The notes beneath the pieces are model-generated. The model searched no databases and was not told the origin of the DNA. It worked only from the letters and a program-made list of their open reading frames with translations. A stretch of DNA of 64,000 nucleotides. It comes from Macondimonas sp045864775 (GTDB lineage: Bacteria > Pseudomonadota > Gammaproteobacteria > UBA5335). Shown here piece after piece: positions 27,398-36,446 of the stretch. A program made the translations under genes and the position numbers. Location: the NCBI GenBank assembly GCA_045864775.1, contig BTVR01000001.1, forward strand, positions 682,001 to 746,000, in the 5' to 3' direction. Position 1 is the stretch's first letter. Each line of letters starts with the position of its first letter.

Positions 27398-28276
27398 ATG
27401 CAGCGCAACGCAGCCGATTTTCCGAACCAGGGCGTCATTCCACTGTTCAACCTGGACGCAGATCCGCCCCAGGCGGCACACGACACACCGCCGTTGACGG
27501 TCAACGGCCAGCCGATCGCGCCGCAGCGCATCGCCGCCGAGATGCAGCACTTTCCGGGCGATCAGTTCGAGAGCAGTTGGCAGCAGGCCGCGCGGGCGCT
27601 GATCATCCGCGAATTGCTGCTGCAGCAGGCGCGCCGGCTGGCGCTCGACGCCATCCCGCAGGCCGACGTCCAGGGCGGCATCGAAACCGAAGAGGATGCG
27701 CTGATCCGCGCCCTGATCGAACGGGAGGTTCCGCCATGCGAAGCCCCACCCGAGCAGGTGCGCCGCCACTACGACGACCACCCCGAGCGCTTCATGACCC
27801 CGCTGCTGCAGGAAGCCGAGCACATCCTGATCGCCGCGCGCCGCGATCAGGCCGACGCCTTCGCCGCCGCGCGCGCCAAGGCCGATCAGCTCCATGCACA
27901 GCTGCTGCAGGCTCCGGAGCGGTTCGCTGAACTGGCACGCCGTTTCTCCGACTGCGCCTCGGGTGCCGAGGGTGGCCGCCTCGGCCAGCTCGGGCCGGGC
28001 GAGACCACGCCGCCGTTCGAAGCCGCGCTGCAGCGTCTAGCGCCGGGCGACATCTCCACGCCGGTGGAGACCGCCTATGGTTTTCACCTGATCCGTCTTC
28101 TCCAGCGCGGCGAACCCCGGCGACTGCCATTCGAGGCCGTCAGCGCCGCCATTTCCGCCCGCCTCGCCGAGCAGGCGCAGCGCCGATCCATCGCCCGCTA
28201 CATCGCCCAGCTGATCGAGCAGGCCGACATTCAGGGTCTCACGCACGAGCCGCTGTCGCCTCCCTCGATACCCTGA
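27398..28276 (+). CDS. Parvulin-type peptidyl-prolyl isomerase of the nar operon
   Basis: About 292 aa. A SurA/PpiD-like N-terminal helical region (residues ~25-120) is followed by a parvulin rotamase domain (~130-240). The domain contains EAEHILIAARRDQA, FAELARRFSDCASGAEGGRLGQLGPGE and TPVETAYGFHLIRLL. No signal peptide is visible, so it probably acts in the cytoplasm or at the membrane, unlike SurA. A parvulin gene after narI recurs in nar operons of beta- and gammaproteobacteria, suggesting a folding role for NarGHI. ATG 27398 is preferred over 27380 because GAGGAG precedes it. Its frame overlaps nothing else, and it starts 10 bp after narI. Confidence 0.85.
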   Translation: MQRNAADFPNQGVIPLFNLDADPPQAAHDTPPLTVNGQPIAPQRIAAEMQHFPGDQFESSWQQAARALIIRELLLQQARRLALDAIPQADVQGGIETEEDALIRALIEREVPPCEAPPEQVRRHYDDHPERFMTPLLQEAEHILIAARRDQADAFAAARAKADQLHAQLLQAPERFAELARRFSDCASGAEGGRLGQLGPGETTPPFEAALQRLAPGDISTPVETAYGFHLIRLLQRGEPRRLPFEAVSAAISARLAEQAQRRSIARYIAQLIEQADIQGLTHEPLSPPSIP

Positions 28277-28383
28277 TGGTTGTACCCTGTCCGAATCGGC
28301 CGAACCCAACGAACAGAAGTGGGGCAACCATCCATTCATCGCGGCCACGGCGATGCTGATAGACCTGGGAGACACATACTCTG

Positions 28384-28854
28384 ATGGACATTGCCCTAGC
28401 CCGCGCGCTGCACGTGCTGGCCGTCATCCACTGGATCGGCGGCCTCGCCTTCGTCACGCTGGTCGTGCTGCCGTTCGCCAGGGCGCGACCCACCGCCCGG
28501 CAGGCACTCGATGCATTCGAAAGCGTGGAGCAGCGCTTCTCAGCGCAGGCGCGCGTCTCTATCCCCCTCGCGGGAATCAGCGGCCTGTGGCTGACCGACC
28601 GCATGGACCTCTGGCCTCGTTTCCATGAGCCGCGATTCTGGTGGATGAGCGGCATGCTCGGGCTGTGGATCTTTTTCATGCTCATGCTGTTCGTGCTGGA
28701 GCCGCTGCTGCGCGAGCGCTTCGCGCGCAAGGCCAAACAGGCGCCGGAAGCGGTGTTTCGGCGCATGAGCCGGTTGCATCAGGTCCTGCTGCTGTTGTCC
28801 GCGCTGACGGTGTTCGGTGCGGTTGCCGGCAGCCATGGACTGCTGTTGTTCTGA
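28384..28854 (+). CDS. Small integral membrane protein (CopD-like fold)
   Basis: A 156-aa protein with four hydrophobic segments (around residues 5-30, 55-75, 84-108 and 130-154). The first carries His residues (ALHVLAVIHWIGGLAFVTLVVLP), a pattern found in CopD/DUF2269-like membrane proteins, where His may bind heme or copper. The loops are basic. It lies 107 bp after the parvulin gene and may be read through from the nar operon. Function unknown. Confidence 0.65.
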   Translation: MDIALARALHVLAVIHWIGGLAFVTLVVLPFARARPTARQALDAFESVEQRFSAQARVSIPLAGISGLWLTDRMDLWPRFHEPRFWWMSGMLGLWIFFMLMLFVLEPLLRERFARKAKQAPEAVFRRMSRLHQVLLLLSALTVFGAVAGSHGLLLF

Positions 28855-28983
28855 GTCCACACCGGCCGGCACGCAGCGGGACGCCTCACGCCGAGCTGAG
28901 GCGCCGCGAATCGATGAGGGGCGAATCCTGAGACGGGAAGGAGATGCGACGGCTCGACCGAATCGATCAGGAGAGAAGAAAGC

Positions 28984-29060
<77 letters not shown>

Positions 29061-29230
29061 CAAGACGCCATAGAATAGCGATTCCCCCGCCCGCCGTCCA
29101 TGGGGCGCCCAAGCGTGTTTTACCCCGGCCACGCGCCGCGTATACTTAGCCACCCTGCGGAGGCTGGCCCGGGCGACGACGCAAGCCTCCGTCATGTCAG
29201 CCGTATCCGCGCTCTTATAAGGAGGCTCTT

Positions 29231-29725
29231 GTGTCGGAGCAGGAAAATAATTCGATGCTCACGCTGGTCGGCGTGCTCGGCGCAATGGTCGCATTTGCCG
29301 TTTTCATCGGGGTGCTGGCCTACTTCATTGGCGGTTTCGCCCACAAGGACCGCTCGCCCGATGCCCGCGAACTCGCAGCGGTAAAGGACCGGATCGCCCC
29401 GATTGGCGAGGTCCGCACCAGCGACCAGCCGCTCGAAACCGTCGGTGCGGGCGCAACCCAGGCACCTGCCGCGCCTCGCTCCGGCGCCGAGGTGGTGCAG
29501 CAGGTATGCGCCGCGTGCCACGCCGCCGGCGTATTGGGCGCTCCGAAGATCGGCGCCAAGGCAGACTGGCAACCCCGCCTCGCCCAAGGCTTCGACACGC
29601 TCGTGAATCATTCGGTGAATGGCGTCCGGTCCATGCCGCCCAAAGGCGGAAACCCGAGCCTGAGCGAGGACGAACTCAAGGCTGCGCTCACCGAGATGCT
29701 CAAAGAAAGCGGCCTGTCGCCCTGA
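29231..29725 (+). CDS. Membrane-anchored cytochrome c5-type protein
   Basis: A 164-aa protein with an N-terminal hydrophobic anchor (MLTLVGVLGAMVAFAVFIGVL, residues ~9-33) lacking an obvious cleavage site. An Ala/Pro-rich linker and a monoheme domain from ~95 follow. Heme attachment is VCAACH and the axial Met is in SMPPKGG. This is the cytochrome c5 / c555 class of periplasmic electron carriers. The start is GTG 29231 with a GGAGG about 6 bp upstream. Partner enzymes are not evident; the nar locus 1 kb away uses quinol directly. Confidence 0.9.
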   Translation: MSEQENNSMLTLVGVLGAMVAFAVFIGVLAYFIGGFAHKDRSPDARELAAVKDRIAPIGEVRTSDQPLETVGAGATQAPAAPRSGAEVVQQVCAACHAAGVLGAPKIGAKADWQPRLAQGFDTLVNHSVNGVRSMPPKGGNPSLSEDELKAALTEMLKESGLSP

Positions 29726-29779
29726 GAAGACCGGCCGGCTCCGGACGCCCCGCGAGAGGCGAGCCGGAGCCGGCCATGA

Positions 29780-30561
29780 TCACCTGACGTCTTCGCGCAG
29801 CGTTTCGATCGGACGATCTTCGGCGCCAGCAGTGTCGTGCGACCTCCCGTCCTCTGCTGCACAGACCAGACGATGAAAATCGAACCCCAGCGTCAACGTC
29901 CGCTTGACGAATCGCGGCACATACAAGCGGTGATGCCGAAGGCGAATGCACGCGGCGCACGCCGCCATCGCTCGCGTCCGCAACCGTTCCCACCTGCGGC
30001 AGAATTGGATACTTCACGGCGTCGAAGCACTGCGCAATGAGCGTAGAACAGATTGCGCGCGTGGGATCGCCACTGCCCAGATTCAGCATCGCACGTCGCC
30101 AGCCGACCGGTGGCGTGGGCAACAAATACCGCGCGAGATCGATCACGTTCTTCGGGTCGTACCGATGGCCCAGTCGGCTGCGGGCATGGTCCACGACCTG
30201 ACGCCGCTCGACGCTCGTCAGCCCCACCGGACGGCAAATGCCGGCAGCGCAGTCCCCGGGAGGCCTCCATCCCCAGCGCCCGGACGCCTGCCGCAACATC
30301 GGCTTCGATGAAGACCAAGAACTCGCCGGCGTCGCCGTGTAGCCCCGCTTCCGGGCCGATGTACAGCGCGGCGTGCGACTAGGTCGACTGCGTCAGGTAT
30401 TTGATGGCCACGCTGAGGCGCGTGTCGCCCTCGACCAGCAGAACGTCTGCCGCGCGTAGGCAGGCGGCGTAGCGCGCAAGATCCATCGCCACGGTCGGCT
30501 CAGCACTCCTCAGCCCTTGATCGAGATAGCTGCTGAGCCGACCGCCCAGCCAGCTTGTCAT
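29780..30561 (-). pseudogene. YebB/YiiX-like permuted papain-type hydrolase (NlpC/P60 superfamily), broken
   Basis: From ATG 30561 the frame reads MTSWLGGRLSSYL, then LVEGDTRLSVAIKYLTQST and a TAG where homologs have Trp. It continues SHAALYIGPEAGL and FIEADVAAGVRALG. A frameshift near 30230 leads to ICRPVGLTSVERRQVV, DHARSRLGHRYDPKNVIDL and GSGDPTRAICSTLIAQCFDA (Cys of the catalytic pair). A second shift near 29985 gives LRHHRLYVPRF to the stop at 29780. One nonsense codon and two frameshifts make a full-length product impossible. The family usually cleaves peptide or lipid-linked amide bonds. Confidence 0.75.
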
Positions 30562-30654
30562 GCGGATCACGGTTCCGCCCCCCTTGCCCGATCGCTGCAG
30601 ACTCACCCGGGTCATCGGCCGGTGGCGGGCTCACTTGTCGACCGGAGCGACGCG

Positions 30655-32172
30655 TCACCGGATGGGCTGACGATCGAGCAGACGGAAATGGATGGCCTCG
30701 CTCATGTGTCGAGCTGTGACGGCTTCGGATTCGTCGAGGTCGGCGATGGTCCGCGCCAGCCGCAACAGCCGGTGGTAGGCGCGCGCCGACAGGCCGAGCC
30801 GCTCCATGGCCTGCAACACGAGGTCGCGGACCGCCGGCTTCACGGCGCACAGCCGCGTGGTTTCGCGTTGGGTCAGGGCGGCGTTCGGCTTGCCCTGCCG
30901 GGCAAGCTGGCGCTCCCGCGCCGCCGCGACCCGCTCGGCGACCGCTTCGCTCGGTTCACCCGGCGGCGCCGCGTCACCCAAGGCATCGGTCTTCACGGCA
31001 GGGACCTCGACATGCAGATCGATGCGATCGAGCAAGGGCCCGGACAGGCGCGATCGGTAGCGGGAAACCTGTTCCTCGGTGCAGCGGCAACGGCCCCGCG
31101 GGTCACCAAGATAGCCGCAGGGACACGGGTTCATGGCGGCAATGAGCTGAAACCGGGCCGGGAAGACGGCTTGTCTTGCGGCACGCGAAATATGGATTTC
31201 GCCGTTCTCGAGCGGCTCTCGCAGCACCTCCAGCACGCGCCGATCGAACTCCGGCAGTTCGTCCAGAAACAGCACGCCGCGGTGCGCCAGCGAAATTTCC
31301 CCCGGTCGCGGCATACTCCCGCCTCCCACGAGCGCGGCGGCAGAGGCCGTGTGATGCGGCGCGCGAAAAGGCCTCTTTTTCCATTGCTCGGGCTTGAAGC
31401 CCAGGTCGCTGACCGACGCGATGGTCGCCACCTCCAGCGCCTCGGTTTCGGTCAGGGGCGGCAGAATCCCCGGCAGACGGCGTGCCAGCATGCTCTTGCC
31501 CGTGCCGGGTGGGCCGATCAAGAGCATGCTGTGTTCGCCCGCTGCCGCCACCTCCAGCGCGCGACGGGCGGCGAACTGCCCACGCACGTCGGAGAGATCC
31601 ACGTCCGGATCGGGGTTGCCCGGGCGGATCTCGAGCGCCTCCGGGAGTTCGGCAAGGAGGGCCTCGGCTTTCAGGTGGGCGCAGATCTCGAGCAGATGCC
31701 GCGCCGCCAGCAGGGACAGACCGCCGACACGGCGCGCTTCGGCCGCATTGGCCAGCGGCACGATCAGCGTACGCCCGGTATCGCGACAGGCCAGCGCCGC
31801 CGGCAATGCGGCTCGCACCGGGCGCAGTTCGCCACCCAGCGACAGTTCACCGATGAATTCGAGTCCGGCGCAGGCCGCCGCCGGAATCTGTCCTGAAGCC
31901 GCCAGGATGGCCAACGCGATGGCGAGATCGTACCGGCCGCCTTCCTTGGGCAAATCGGCGGGGGCAAGATTGATCGTGATGCGCCGGGTCGGAAATTCGA
32001 AGCCACAATTGCTGAGCGCCGCCCGGACCCGATCCCGGCTTTCCTTGACAGCGGTTTCGGCCAGGCCCACCACGGTGATGGCGGGCAGGCCGTTGGCAAG
32101 ATCCACTTCGACGGCCACGGGGGGCGCCCGCAGCCCTTCCTGCGCCCGCGTGTGAATGACGGCGAGTCCCAT
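30655..32172 (-). CDS. comM: ComM/YifB-family AAA+ ATPase (Mg-chelatase-like)
   Basis: A 505-aa protein. An N-terminal Lon-protease-like S5 fold (~1-180, LANGLPAITVVGLAETAVKESRDRV) precedes an AAA+ module with Walker A LLIGPPGTGKSMLARRLPG and Walker B GVLFLDELPEF. Next come a zinc motif NPCPCGYLGDPRGRCRC and a C-terminal Mg-chelatase-type domain. ComM is a hexameric branch-migration helicase that promotes integration of DNA during natural transformation. It is single-copy here, transcribed away from the P-II genes, with ubiK immediately upstream on the same strand. Confidence 0.94.
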   Translation of the reverse strand: MGLAVIHTRAQEGLRAPPVAVEVDLANGLPAITVVGLAETAVKESRDRVRAALSNCGFEFPTRRITINLAPADLPKEGGRYDLAIALAILAASGQIPAAACAGLEFIGELSLGGELRPVRAALPAALACRDTGRTLIVPLANAAEARRVGGLSLLAARHLLEICAHLKAEALLAELPEALEIRPGNPDPDVDLSDVRGQFAARRALEVAAAGEHSMLLIGPPGTGKSMLARRLPGILPPLTETEALEVATIASVSDLGFKPEQWKKRPFRAPHHTASAAALVGGGSMPRPGEISLAHRGVLFLDELPEFDRRVLEVLREPLENGEIHISRAARQAVFPARFQLIAAMNPCPCGYLGDPRGRCRCTEEQVSRYRSRLSGPLLDRIDLHVEVPAVKTDALGDAAPPGEPSEAVAERVAAARERQLARQGKPNAALTQRETTRLCAVKPAVRDLVLQAMERLGLSARAYHRLLRLARTIADLDESEAVTARHMSEAIHFRLLDRQPIR

Positions 32173-32256
32173 GCGACGTACTCCTCTTCCTGAGGGCCTT
32201 ATCGGCCGGCTTCCCGCCGGCCTGGCGCTTCGCCGCGGCGCGGGGCGCGAGCGTCC

Positions 32257-32505
32257 CTAGGCCGAACCACGCTCCAGATCGGCGACCGAACGCTCCAGTG
32301 CGGTCAGTTCTTCGCGCAGGCGCGTCAGCACCTGCTGCTGGATCTCGAACTCCTCCCGAGTGACCAAGTCCAGTCGTCGAAAGGCGGACTGCAACAGCGC
32401 TTTGAAGTTGCGGGCCAAGTCCTCGCGCATCCCCTCGGCGACACCGGGCACCCTGCCGGCCAGTTCACCGGAGAGTTGGTCGATCCAAGCGGCGTCTTCA
32501 TTCAT
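32257..32505 (-). CDS. ubiK: Ubiquinone biosynthesis accessory factor UbiK
   Basis: An 82-aa protein of the BMFP/YqiC family. It has an N-terminal amphipathic region (residues ~8-45) and a C-terminal coiled coil starting LDLVTREEFEIQQQVLTRLR, which drives trimerisation. UbiK binds UbiJ and supports aerobic ubiquinone synthesis. The start MNEDAAWIDQL at 32505 was chosen; upstream codons in this frame are not family-like. The gene order comM-ubiK-glnK is common in gammaproteobacteria. Confidence 0.88.
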   Translation of the reverse strand: MNEDAAWIDQLSGELAGRVPGVAEGMREDLARNFKALLQSAFRRLDLVTREEFEIQQQVLTRLREELTALERSVADLERGSA

Positions 32506-32671
32506 TCGATAGTCCTCTGGGCGGCAGCCCGACTGAACGCACCAATAGCGGGCCTCATAACGGTGCAAAGCACACCCGCGCCACCGCCTGATTTTAGCAA
32601 TCCCAAGCCTCGTCCCATGTCATTCGCCCCAGTTTTCACTTGACGCCCACAGCCGCCAAGCTGTCAGGTCG

Positions 32672-32687
32672 TGGCATGGAATCTGCT
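32672..32687 (+). promoter_or_regulatory. Sigma-54 (RpoN) promoter of glnK
   Basis: TGGCATGGAATCTGCT has GG and GC elements exactly 10 bp apart, as in TGGCAC-N5-TTGCW. It lies about 74 bp before the first P-II gene. NtrC-dependent nitrogen control is implied; I did not find a confident NtrC dyad upstream. Confidence 0.75.
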
Positions 32688-32760
32688 TATACCCACACGA
32701 TCGCGCCGTCCAGCGGGACGGCCCGCATCCGCATTTCCTAGCCCCATGGAGTCAACGCGC

Positions 32761-33099
32761 ATGAAGCTGGTCACCGCCATTATCAAACCGTTCAAACTGG
32801 ACGATGTCCGCGAAGCCCTGTCGGACATCGGCGTGCAAGGCATCACCGTCACGGAGGTCAAGGGCTTCGGACGGCAGAAGGGCCACACCGAACTTTACCG
32901 CGGCGCCGAGTATGTGGTCGATTTCCTGCCCAAGGTGAAAATCGAGATCGCGGTGACCGCCGACATGGCCGATGCGGTCATCGAGGCGATCGCCAAGTCC
33001 GCGAACACGGGCAAGATCGGCGACGGCAAGATCTTCGTGTTCGATCTGGAACAGGTCATCCGGATCCGCACCGGTGAGTCGGGAGGTGACGCCATCTGA
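32761..33099 (+). CDS. glnK: P-II nitrogen regulatory protein (first copy)
   Basis: A 112-aa trimeric signalling protein that reports 2-oxoglutarate and ATP/ADP. The T-loop holds GHTELYRGAEYVVDF with the uridylylation Tyr51. The B-loop TGKIGDGKIFV binds nucleotide. The C-terminal signature ends VIRIRTGESGGDAI. It lies behind a sigma-54 promoter and ahead of a second copy and amtB. GlnB or GlnK cannot be told apart by sequence alone; the context favours GlnK. Confidence 0.95.
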   Translation: MKLVTAIIKPFKLDDVREALSDIGVQGITVTEVKGFGRQKGHTELYRGAEYVVDFLPKVKIEIAVTADMADAVIEAIAKSANTGKIGDGKIFVFDLEQVIRIRTGESGGDAI

Positions 33100-33265
33100 T
33101 CGCCCGACCACTCGGCTCGTGAACGCGCATCGCCGGCTGGCCTGCACTCGCAGGAACGCGGCGAGGCACCGGTCACCGCCTTGATGTGCATTCAATGCTC
33201 CCGACTTGCGCCCCGGTGCTAGACTCCCGGACCATCAGCCACTACACCCGCGCAGGAGATCGATC

Positions 33266-33604
33266 ATGAAACTGGTTACCGCCATCATCAAGCCCTTCCG
33301 CCTCGACGATGTCCGCCAAGCGCTGGCGGATCTGGGCGTGCAGGGCATGACGGTGACCGAAGTCAAAGGCTTCGGACGCCAGAAGGGACACACGGAACTC
33401 TACCGTGGGGCCGAATACGTGGTCGACTTCCTGCCCAAGGCGAAGATCGAAATCGCGATCCGTGACGATCTGGTGGACGCGGTGATCGAAGCGATCACCA
33501 AAGCGGCCAATACCGGCAAGATCGGAGACGGCAAGATCTTCGTGGTGAACCTGGAACAGGTGATCCGGATCCGCACCGGCGAGTCGGGCAACGACGCACT
33601 CTAG
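33266..33604 (+). CDS. glnK: P-II nitrogen regulatory protein (second copy)
   Basis: A 112-aa paralog of the preceding gene. It is identical through the T-loop (GFGRQKGHTELYRGAEYVVD, Tyr51) and the TGKIGDGKIF nucleotide loop, and differs mainly at residues 12-28 and 59-75. It sits 44 bp before amtB with a good AGGAG site, the classical glnK-amtB arrangement in which GlnK blocks the AmtB pore when ammonium is plentiful. The 166 bp between the two copies holds no sigma-54 element with correct spacing. Confidence 0.95.
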   Translation: MKLVTAIIKPFRLDDVRQALADLGVQGMTVTEVKGFGRQKGHTELYRGAEYVVDFLPKAKIEIAIRDDLVDAVIEAITKAANTGKIGDGKIFVVNLEQVIRIRTGESGNDAL

Positions 33605-33648
33605 GCTGCGGCCGGGGATGCTTTTCCCCTACCCGTCCAGGAGTAACC

Positions 33649-34992
33649 ATGAATCATAATCGCCTTTCCCTGCTCAGGGTCTTGCCATTCGCGGGACTTT
33701 CGCTCGTCCCGCTTGCACTCGGCGCCCAGGAAGCCGCGCCGGTACCGACACTCGACGCCGGCAACACGGCGTGGATGCTGACCTCCACTGCGCTCGTCCT
33801 GTTCATGACCATCCCCGGCCTGGCGCTGTTCTACAGCGGCATGGTGCGGGCAAAGAACGTCCTGTCGGTGTTGATGCAGTGTTTTGCCATTACGGCCCTC
33901 GTCTCGATCCTGTGGGTGGTCTATGGCTACTCCATCGCCTTCGACACCACGGGCATGGAACAGGGCGTGGTGAACTTCAACTCCTTCGTGGGCGGCCTGA
34001 CGAAGGCCTTCATGGCCGGCCTGACGCGTGATGGCCTGGTCGGAACCATCCCCGAGTCGGTGTTCGCGACCTTCCAGATGACCTTCGCGATCATCACGCC
34101 GGCCCTCATCGTCGGCGCCTTTGCCGAGCGCATGAAGTTCTCGGCCATGCTGCTCTTCACGGCAATCTGGCTGACGCTGGTCTATCTGCCCATCGCCCAC
34201 ATGGTCTGGAGCGGCAACGGCGGCCTGATGTGGGACTGGGGCGTGCTCGACTTCGCCGGCGGCACCGTGGTGCACATCAACGCAGGCATCGCCGGCTTCG
34301 TGGCCTGTCTGGTCCTGGGCAAGCGCAAAGGCTATCCCACCACCGCCATGCCCCCGCACAACCTGACCTATACCCTGATCGGCGCTTCCATGCTGTGGGT
34401 GGGCTGGTTCGGGTTCAACGCGGGCTCGGCCGTGGCGGCGGACGGTTCTGCCGGCATGGCCATGCTGACCACGCAGGTCGCCACCGCTGCGGCCGCGTTG
34501 GCCTGGATGTTTGCCGAATGGCTGAGCCACGGCAAACCCTCCGTACTGGGCATCGCCTCCGGCGCCGTGGCCGGTCTGGTCGCCGTGACGCCGGCTTCAG
34601 GCACCTGCGGCCCGATGGGCGCGCTGCTGCTGGGACTCATCGCCGGCGTGCTGTGCTTCCTTGCCTCCACTCGGCTCAAGCGGGCACTCGGCTATGACGA
34701 CTCGCTCGACGTCTTCGGGGTGCACGCGGTGGGCGGACTGGTCGGCGCCATCCTGACCGGCCTGTTCGCCGATGTCTCCATGGGCGGCAAGGGGCTGGCC
34801 GAAGGGGTGACCATCGGTGCCCAGCTTTGGATCCAGACCAAGGGCGCCCTGTTCACCGTGATCTATACTGGGGTGCTGAGCTTCATCATCCTGAAGGTGA
34901 TCGACGTGCTGGTCGGCCTGCGGGTAAGTGAGGAAGAGGAAACCCAGGGGCTGGACATCTCGCTGCACGACGAGCGCGGCTACAACCTCTGA
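33649..34992 (+). CDS. amtB: Ammonium transporter AmtB
   Basis: A 447-aa inner-membrane channel. A cleavable N-terminal signal peptide (~1-26, ending ALGAQ) is followed by eleven helices. Conserved features are PGLALFYSGMVRAKNVLSVL, the pore His in VVHINAGIAGF, and the second pore His in FGVHAVGGLVG. It forms trimers and conducts NH3/NH4+. The cytoplasmic C-terminal tail (RVSEEEETQGLDISLHDERG) is the GlnK docking region. A terminator follows 20 bp downstream. Confidence 0.97.
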   Translation: MNHNRLSLLRVLPFAGLSLVPLALGAQEAAPVPTLDAGNTAWMLTSTALVLFMTIPGLALFYSGMVRAKNVLSVLMQCFAITALVSILWVVYGYSIAFDTTGMEQGVVNFNSFVGGLTKAFMAGLTRDGLVGTIPESVFATFQMTFAIITPALIVGAFAERMKFSAMLLFTAIWLTLVYLPIAHMVWSGNGGLMWDWGVLDFAGGTVVHINAGIAGFVACLVLGKRKGYPTTAMPPHNLTYTLIGASMLWVGWFGFNAGSAVAADGSAGMAMLTTQVATAAAALAWMFAEWLSHGKPSVLGIASGAVAGLVAVTPASGTCGPMGALLLGLIAGVLCFLASTRLKRALGYDDSLDVFGVHAVGGLVGAILTGLFADVSMGGKGLAEGVTIGAQLWIQTKGALFTVIYTGVLSFIILKVIDVLVGLRVSEEEETQGLDISLHDERGYNL

Positions 34993-35012
34993 CCGTCCGC
35001 TTCGCTCATCGA

Positions 35013-35042
35013 CCCTGGAATCGCCTGATTCCAGGGTTTTTT
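35013..35042 (+). terminator. Rho-independent terminator of glnK-glnK-amtB
   Basis: A perfect 10-bp stem (CCCTGGAATC / GATTCCAGGG) with a 4-nt loop is followed by a run of six T. It begins 20 bp after the amtB stop. Confidence 0.93.
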
Positions 35043-35209
35043 ATTGCCTGACGGCGCGTCGGGGTCCGAGCGAACGGCGCCCGGCGGCGCTCAAGCGAGC
35101 CAAAATCAGCGCCGATACCCCCGATGACGAGCTTGCGGGAGCCTTGCCGACGGCAGCGTCTCGTACCCCTCCAGGATCACGGACACCCTTACGATGGGAG
35201 CACCGGACG

Positions 35210-35617
35210 ATGACCATACATCCCCTGGCGCTGTTGCTCTGTAGCGCCACGCTGTTCTGGCCGCTGGTCGGCGGCGCGGAAATCTATCAGTCCCGCGACG
35301 CCGCGGGAAACGTCATCTACAGCGACCGGCCGCTCAACGCAGCGTCGCAAAAGAGCACCCTCGTCAGCCCGCCCCGTGGCGAAGCGCCGCCTCCCGCGGC
35401 CACAGCGCCGCAGGGCCCGGCGGAAGTCGATGCGGACAGCGCGGAGATCCGCAAATCGCGCTGCGAAAAGATTCGCGGCCTGATCGCCCGCTATGAAAAA
35501 TCCGAATACCTCACCCGCGAGGGGCCGGACGGCAAGAACCAGATCCTGAGCGACGTCGAAAAGGCGCGTGAACTGGCATCCCTGCGAGAGCAGGAAGCCG
35601 CGCAATGCGATTCCTGA
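35210..35617 (+). CDS. DUF4124-domain exported protein
   Basis: A 135-aa protein with a signal peptide (HPLALLLCSATLFWPLVGGA, cut near residue 23). A DUF4124 strand-loop segment follows (EIYQSRDAAGNVIYSDRPL), then a Pro/Ala linker and a helical, charged C-terminal half. DUF4124 proteins are periplasmic or envelope-associated and mostly uncharacterised. Its last 13 bases overlap the next gene in another frame, suggesting coupling. Confidence 0.75.
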   Translation: MTIHPLALLLCSATLFWPLVGGAEIYQSRDAAGNVIYSDRPLNAASQKSTLVSPPRGEAPPPAATAPQGPAEVDADSAEIRKSRCEKIRGLIARYEKSEYLTREGPDGKNQILSDVEKARELASLREQEAAQCDS

Positions 35618-36279
35618 GACGCGTCGACCAGACGCCCGCCGACTGGGCGAACGACCTCACAACGAGCCTGCAGGCAACCTTGCAAGCCTTATCGGCGGAT
35701 CGACCGATCTTCCACTCGAAATGTGATTTTCAACACGCATTGGCCTGGGCCATCCATGAACGGGTCGCCAACGCGCACATCCGACTCGAGAAGCCGCACG
35801 AAATCGAAGGCAGGCGGCGGTACATCGACCTGGTCGTTGAGCAGGACGGGATCGCCTGCTTCATGGAGCTCAAATACAAGACGACGGAAACCTGGCTTGT
35901 AGACAAAGGCGAGGCCTACAGCCTGAAACAGCAGGGGGCCGACCAGGGGTCTTACGACATTTTAAAGGACGTCCAACGGATCGAAGCGGTCGTCGGCGAG
36001 CGCCATGGTCGTTTCGGCTTCTCCGTGACCCTCTCGAACGATAGCCGCTACTGGCGTCCGCGGCGCAGGAGGGACGCGATCGACATCGCCTTTCAACTCG
36101 TCGATGGACGACTCATGGAAGGCGAACTGGCCTGGGCGCCGCATGCCGGCAGGGGAAGCACCGAAAAGCGCGAAGCGCCCATCGCCCTACGAAACCGGCA
36201 TGAAATTCGCTGGACGGGCTACTCGTCGCCCCCTTCGGCCAGCCCATTTCAGTGTCTCATCATTCCCGTGTTTGCCTAA
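35605..36279 (+). CDS. PD-(D/E)XK nuclease-like protein upstream of ku-ligD
   Basis: A 224-aa soluble protein. Residues ~38-105 show the order expected of a PD-(D/E)XK core: helix with Glu in CDFQHALAWAIHE, then strand RRYIDLVVEQDG (Asp) and strand FMELKYKT (Glu-x-Lys). Later are GAYDI-like and RFGFSVTLSND strands. The C-terminal ~50 residues are basic and irregular. No known family is recognised with certainty. It overlaps the DUF4124 gene and precedes, on the same strand, DUF3008, ku and ligD. A DNA-end or foreign-DNA nuclease role is inference only. Confidence 0.55.
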   Translation: MRFLRRVDQTPADWANDLTTSLQATLQALSADRPIFHSKCDFQHALAWAIHERVANAHIRLEKPHEIEGRRRYIDLVVEQDGIACFMELKYKTTETWLVDKGEAYSLKQQGADQGSYDILKDVQRIEAVVGERHGRFGFSVTLSNDSRYWRPRRRRDAIDIAFQLVDGRLMEGELAWAPHAGRGSTEKREAPIALRNRHEIRWTGYSSPPSASPFQCLIIPVFA

Positions 36280-36446
36280 TCATCAAGGTGGCTCGCCCTG
36301 CGCACGGTCGCCGTTCAGCGCCGATCACCGCTGAGGGGGACCGGGGACGGATGTTCCTGCTCCTCGCGCTTGCCATCATCCTGACCGGGAACCTTTCCTG
36401 CCGAGACGGGTCCTTTTTTAAACCTGTTCACCCTTGGGAGATCGCC

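Noticed and set aside
33100..33265. A second sigma-54 promoter before the second P-II gene (TGGCCTGCACTCGCA)
   Set aside because: The GG and GC elements are 9 bp apart, not the required 10, and the -24 block is degenerate.
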